A stretch of 64,000 bases of DNA. Source: Eutypa lata (lineage: Eukaryota > Ascomycota > Sordariomycetes > Xylariales > Diatrypaceae). Positions 60,520 to 64,000 of this stretch are shown here, piece by piece. Location of the stretch: the NCBI GenBank assembly GCA_022661535.1, contig JAKULF010000003.1:5890001-5954000 (forward strand). The letters run 5' to 3'. Position 1 is the first letter of the stretch; each line of letters starts with the position of its first letter. The notes under the pieces are model-generated. The model was not told the origin of the DNA. It was given only the letters and a program-made list of their open reading frames with translations, and ran no database searches. The position numbers and the translations under genes were made by a program.

Positions 60520-60919
60520 CGATGGTAACCGAATAAAATATTTTACCTATTCTACTATCACTTCATCACTAGTATATATATTTAGACTAGTACGATAAAC
60601 TTCTATACCCGTTTAACTTATATGTATATATATAATAAGATGTAAATCAAGTGCGAGCCCTACTATGCTGAACAATAACATAAAATCTATAGTCTAGATT
60701 CTCATCTAGTGAAAATACAACTATATAACTACTTACTTCTCTATTATAGAGATAAAGCAACCAAATCAAAGAGCAGCTTTCTGTTTAAAATCTCGAATCG
60801 TCATATTCACAAAAAGGGGGCAATTTAATAACTTAGACATCCATTATAGCTCTAATTCCTTCCTTATTTTCCATACAACGTACGGAAAACTAGGAAGCTG
60901 GCGATTATAGATATCAATA
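60520..60919. other. convergent 3' spacer
   Basis: 400 bp, very AT-rich, between two convergent stop codons. No gene seen. Confidence 0.6.
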
Positions 60920-63900
60920 CTAATCGAACCTAAAATGCGTCGATGCACTCGGCGGGAAGTCTTCCTCCTTCGTCCCCCAGCCACTCTCTTCCGGACCTAA
61001 CGTCAACTCCAACACCCCGCCGTCACGGAAGAAGCTATGAGTTACCCAGCCCCGCGTGTATGGCTCTCCATCCAGCGTCGCACTTTGGACGTAGATATTC
61101 CGGTAATCCGCATCGAAATTCACGTTCCGGATCGTCGCCGTGTTGCCAGTAAGGGGATTGGTGATGTTGACCTCGGGGAAGAAAGGCGGGACGATCAGAT
61201 ACACGTCCTGCCCGCTCATGGGATACAACCCCATCATCGTCAGCGCCGTGAAGCTTGCCATCGCCCCGGAGTCGTCGTTCCCCGGAATGCCGCTGAGGGT
61301 GTCGTTGAAACTCCCCGGGATGTACTTGTGCGCGTACTGCGCGGAAAGACCGGGTCGCCCCGCGTAGTGGAAGATGAACACCAGGAGGTAGGACTGCTCG
61401 TTGCCGATGTAGAGGAGTCCCGGCGTGTTGTGCATGTACTCGAGACGGCGTAGGAATTCATCTGGGCCGCCGAGAGTCGTGATCAAGGTTGCTTGATCGT
61501 GTGGCACGTAAAATGTGTAGAGCCAAGCACCGCCCTCGTATGTTTCGTGGCCATCTGAGTTCAGGTAACAGGATGTAAAGTTATCTATTTCATGTTAGTA
61601 CACACACCGGAAATACTTACGTGGCATTTTGAGAGAGCTTGTGTGACATACTAATTATAAGACGTCAGTATCTCATTATACAATCGCCGGCTTCAGGGGA
61701 TAAAAGGAGACATTATACATACCAGAGGAAAGTGCAAAGGGCGGGATCTTGATAACCAAAAGTGCCATTGAGGTATCTTGGCTGCAGGAAACCGCTGAAG
61801 CCGCTGTCGACGAAATCTGCCGGGTCAGAGCTACCGGTTAAGTTCAAGAATGACCTAGAGTCTTCCTGGAACATGTTGATCCAGTTCCCTGACCTCTGGA
61901 GGTACTTCTCAGCATCGCCCGTCTTGTTCATACCCCTCGAGATCTCAGCAATGCAAAAGTCGTTATACGAATATTCGATTGTTCGCGAGATAGACCGCGT
62001 CATAGGCCCCACGCCATACGGATCGAAGTCGTCGGTAGGAATGTAGCCTAGGTTCTTCCAACTCTCAAGGCCACCGCGGCCTTCCACTGTCCATAATGCT
62101 GGCTCCACTGTATTTGGTATTAACACAAGCCATTTAATCAACTAGGAATGAGAAAAGGGGCTTTTTTCTTCTTCTTTACTAACCTTCTGCATCTGATATC
62201 ACGGCCTCATAGGCAGTATCCCAGTCGATGCCATCCTCTAGACCCTTTAGGTAGGAGTCTGCGATAAGGTTATCAACATTACTACCACCTTGGGTAAAGC
62301 CTTTACATAGAGCCATTCTGCAATCTGGGAGTTTGCCCTCATGGCGATAGACGTCAAGCAGACTTCGAACCATGAGGGCTTGAGCATGGGGATCAACAAG
62401 AGTTAAGAGGGGATGAGTGCTCCTGAAACTATCCCAGATGCAATAGTACGAGTCAAAATAGGGTTCTGTGCTTTCCCACAACGGATTTTCTCCTATATCA
62501 AGCGAGTTAGCATGAGGCCTTAAATTCGTTCACCACTACCCCCATCCGACAGTCTTCCCCAGGGAAGAAAACATACCCGTATAGTCCTGCGGCGAGATGA
62601 ACGTGCGATACAACCCACTCCAGAACAGCCTCTGCAGCGACGCACCAACACCCTTAGTATCCACAACCACGGGGCTCAATTTCGCCCTCCAAGCCTCCTC
62701 GGCATCGGCCCTCGTCTCCCCGAAATCGAAACCGGGGATCTCCCTCTCGGCGTTCCCGCAGGCCTGCTCAACGCTGAAGAACGACAGCCCGACGCGCGCC
62801 ACGATCTGGTGGTGGTGGTCGTCATCGTCGTCCGACGACGACGGCGCCCGGAACTGCACCCACGCGCCGCCCGGCAGCGGAGGGCTGTTGACCTTGTCCG
62901 CGAAGGTCCGCAGTGACTTGGGCTGGGTCCCCGCCCGGTTGTTCTGGAACACCCCCGTGTCGCGGATCTCGGCCCCCCGGAAGTCCGCGCAGAAGTGCAG
63001 GTCGTACGTCCCGATGCCGAAGGACGGCTCGAACGTCCCGTTGCCCGTGATCCGGCCCGTGGTCGGGTCTACGGCGATGCTGGCATCGCCCCGCGAGTCC
63101 GAGAGATCTGTTAGGTCGGCGAGGATCAGGGGGCTGTAGGGGAGGGGTTCCGGTTTAGTGGTGTTGTTGTTGTTGTTTTTGTCGTCTTCTTCTAGAGGCT
63201 TTCTTTTGGTTGGGCTTCCGCCGTCGCGGGGGAAGGTGAATCGGTATAGAGCTGTGTGGTTCGACACTGTCATCTCGGCCCGGACGGACGTGTTGAGCGA
63301 TACGGCGAAGTACCCGGGTCGTGCTTCTACGGAGTCGTTGAGCCTCTTGGATGCCCGCAGTGTTTTGGAGAAGTAGCAGTTGTTGAGGTCGTCTCCTGCG
63401 CAGCCTGTCTGTGCGAAGAGCGGGAAGTTGCCCAATGACGCCCCCTTGTGAGCACGCCTGGTGTTAGTGGGCACATGGAAAGGGCTGATTCAAGGTCAAC
63501 CCTTTTTTTATTTATAGGCAACTTACACCACCTGTACCGCTATCGTGCATGTGAGAGAACCCAGTAACTATGGCGCTATTGTCAGCACTTTGCCCCTTTT
63601 TTGAAAGTGCCAATACCCTCACTTTCGCCATCATCGGAAGCAAAGCCTCCTTGTATCTCCGTGTTCACATCGGCAACGGCCTTTGCCATTCCAAAAGGCA
63701 GAGTTGCACCTTAATTACATGTCATAATTAGTGTTGGCTCTTATAGTATCCAATAAGACTCCATTGAAGCGCTTGGATGGTGGAGAGTCGGTGGCCTAAT
63801 TACCGGGAAATACATGTCCTAAGCATATTGTTAGTGTAAGAAGGTTTGACAAGTAAGCAATATTGGATGGTCGTTTTTACCTCCATTGACTGTTCCGATT

Positions 63901-64000
63901 AGGGGATCAATGTGGTCCAGAACATCAAACCCAGCTAACCCCGCTGCAGTGTTGCTAATAGCGAGAAGCGGCAGCAAGGCCGGAATATGTCGAGCTCTCA
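60920..64000 (-). CDS. GH92 alpha-1,2-mannosidase (5'-partial)
   Basis: Calcium-dependent exo-mannosidase, probably secreted. Exons seen: 64000-63881 (partial), 63818-63804 (15 nt), 63709-63623, 63567-63527, 63444-62577, 62492-62184, 62107-61724 and 61584-60920, all phases consistent; about 829 codons. The first visible residues (RHIPALLPLLAISNTAAG) look like a signal peptide, so the start codon is only a few residues outside the window. Family marks: FDVLDHIDPLIGTVNGGHVF, GATLPFGMAKAVADVN, GFSHMHDSGTGG, GENPLWESTEPYFDSYYCIW, EGRGGLESWKNLGYIP, GHETYEGGAWLYTFYVPHD and PGNDDSGAMASF (catalytic region). The first four exons are tiny and the intron at 61585-61723 is nested. Role: trimming of mannose from fungal wall or host glycans. 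Confidence 0.93.
61585..61723 (-). other. D1-type stwintron in the GH92 gene
   Basis: The exon ends TTC CTC T (61724). G 61723 begins the external donor. The internal intron is 61722-61651 (72 bp; GTATGT ... branch ATACTGAC ... TAATTAG). After its removal G joins TATGTCAC, making a GTATGTC donor; the external intron (67 nt) has branch GTACTAAC and ends GAAATAG at 61585. The product reads CTFLYNFTSCYLNSDGHETY, matching the GH92 pattern. Treating them as two ordinary introns leaves a 30-nt exon in the wrong phase. Confidence 0.87.
63804..63818 (-). other. 15-nt microexon of the GH92 gene
   Basis: Encodes HVFPG between two phase-1 introns (acceptor GCTTAG, donor GTAATT). It is required to join TVNGG to GATLPFGM as in all GH92 enzymes. 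Confidence 0.82.

Overview
The window is nuclear DNA of a filamentous ascomycete. Genes are single transcription units on both strands, introns are mostly 50-120 bp with GTRNGT donors and CTAAC/CTGAC branch sites, and the gene set is typical of Pezizomycotina (MCM6, ERG8, NMD3, TRS85, DBP7, UFE1, ESF2, a GH92 mannosidase, YAT and MFS permeases). Three nested introns of one specific type, described as numerous in Hypoxylon relatives, make a xylarialean (Hypoxylaceae-like) origin my best guess; that is inference. No prokaryotic operons, tRNA, rRNA, CRISPR array or intact transposon were found.

Layout. 1-2193: MCM6 (5' part outside the window). 2783-6544 (-): six-exon protein kinase with a WD40-like C-terminal part. 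7044-8743 (-): CorA-like membrane protein. 8904-9353 (-): small unknown protein. 10628-13331 (+): 12-exon amino-acid permease with one GC-AG intron. 13991-14278: doubtful small membrane ORF. 15842-17760 (-): ERG8, with a 419-bp intron. 19580-20159 (-): a 115-aa CRIB-motif protein assembled here from three small exons. 22109-23761 (-): aldehyde dehydrogenase. 24290-25366 (+): ESF2/ABT1. 25603-27349 and 28643-29902 (+): two proteins of unknown function. 30517-33067 (-): NMD3. 34003-35402 (-): TauD-type dioxygenase. 35950-37053 (-): unknown basic/acidic protein. 38257-39990 (-): MFS drug:H+ antiporter-like transporter. 41174-41860 (-): HAD hydrolase. 42737-43924 (+): UFE1/syntaxin-18. 45192-46652 (+): aspartate aminotransferase. 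48257-49249 (-): probable secreted beta-sandwich protein. 50861-53299 (+): TRS85. 53944-56433 (+): DBP7. 57659-58510 (+): BTB protein. 59755-60519 (+): class I methyltransferase. 60920-64000 (-): GH92 alpha-mannosidase, start codon just outside the window.

The genes do not form a pathway cluster. Housekeeping themes recur (ribosome biogenesis: ESF2, DBP7, NMD3; ER/Golgi traffic: UFE1, TRS85; sterol precursors: ERG8), separated by long AT-rich spacers with microsatellites.

Main discovery: stwintrons (spliceosomal twin introns). Two in NMD3 and one in GH92 have an internal intron sitting between the first G and the T of the external intron's 5' splice site. In each case single-step splicing breaks the reading frame or adds residues, while two-step splicing restores the conserved family sequence exactly. 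A second useful result is the small CRIB protein, which has no long ORF and is easily missed.
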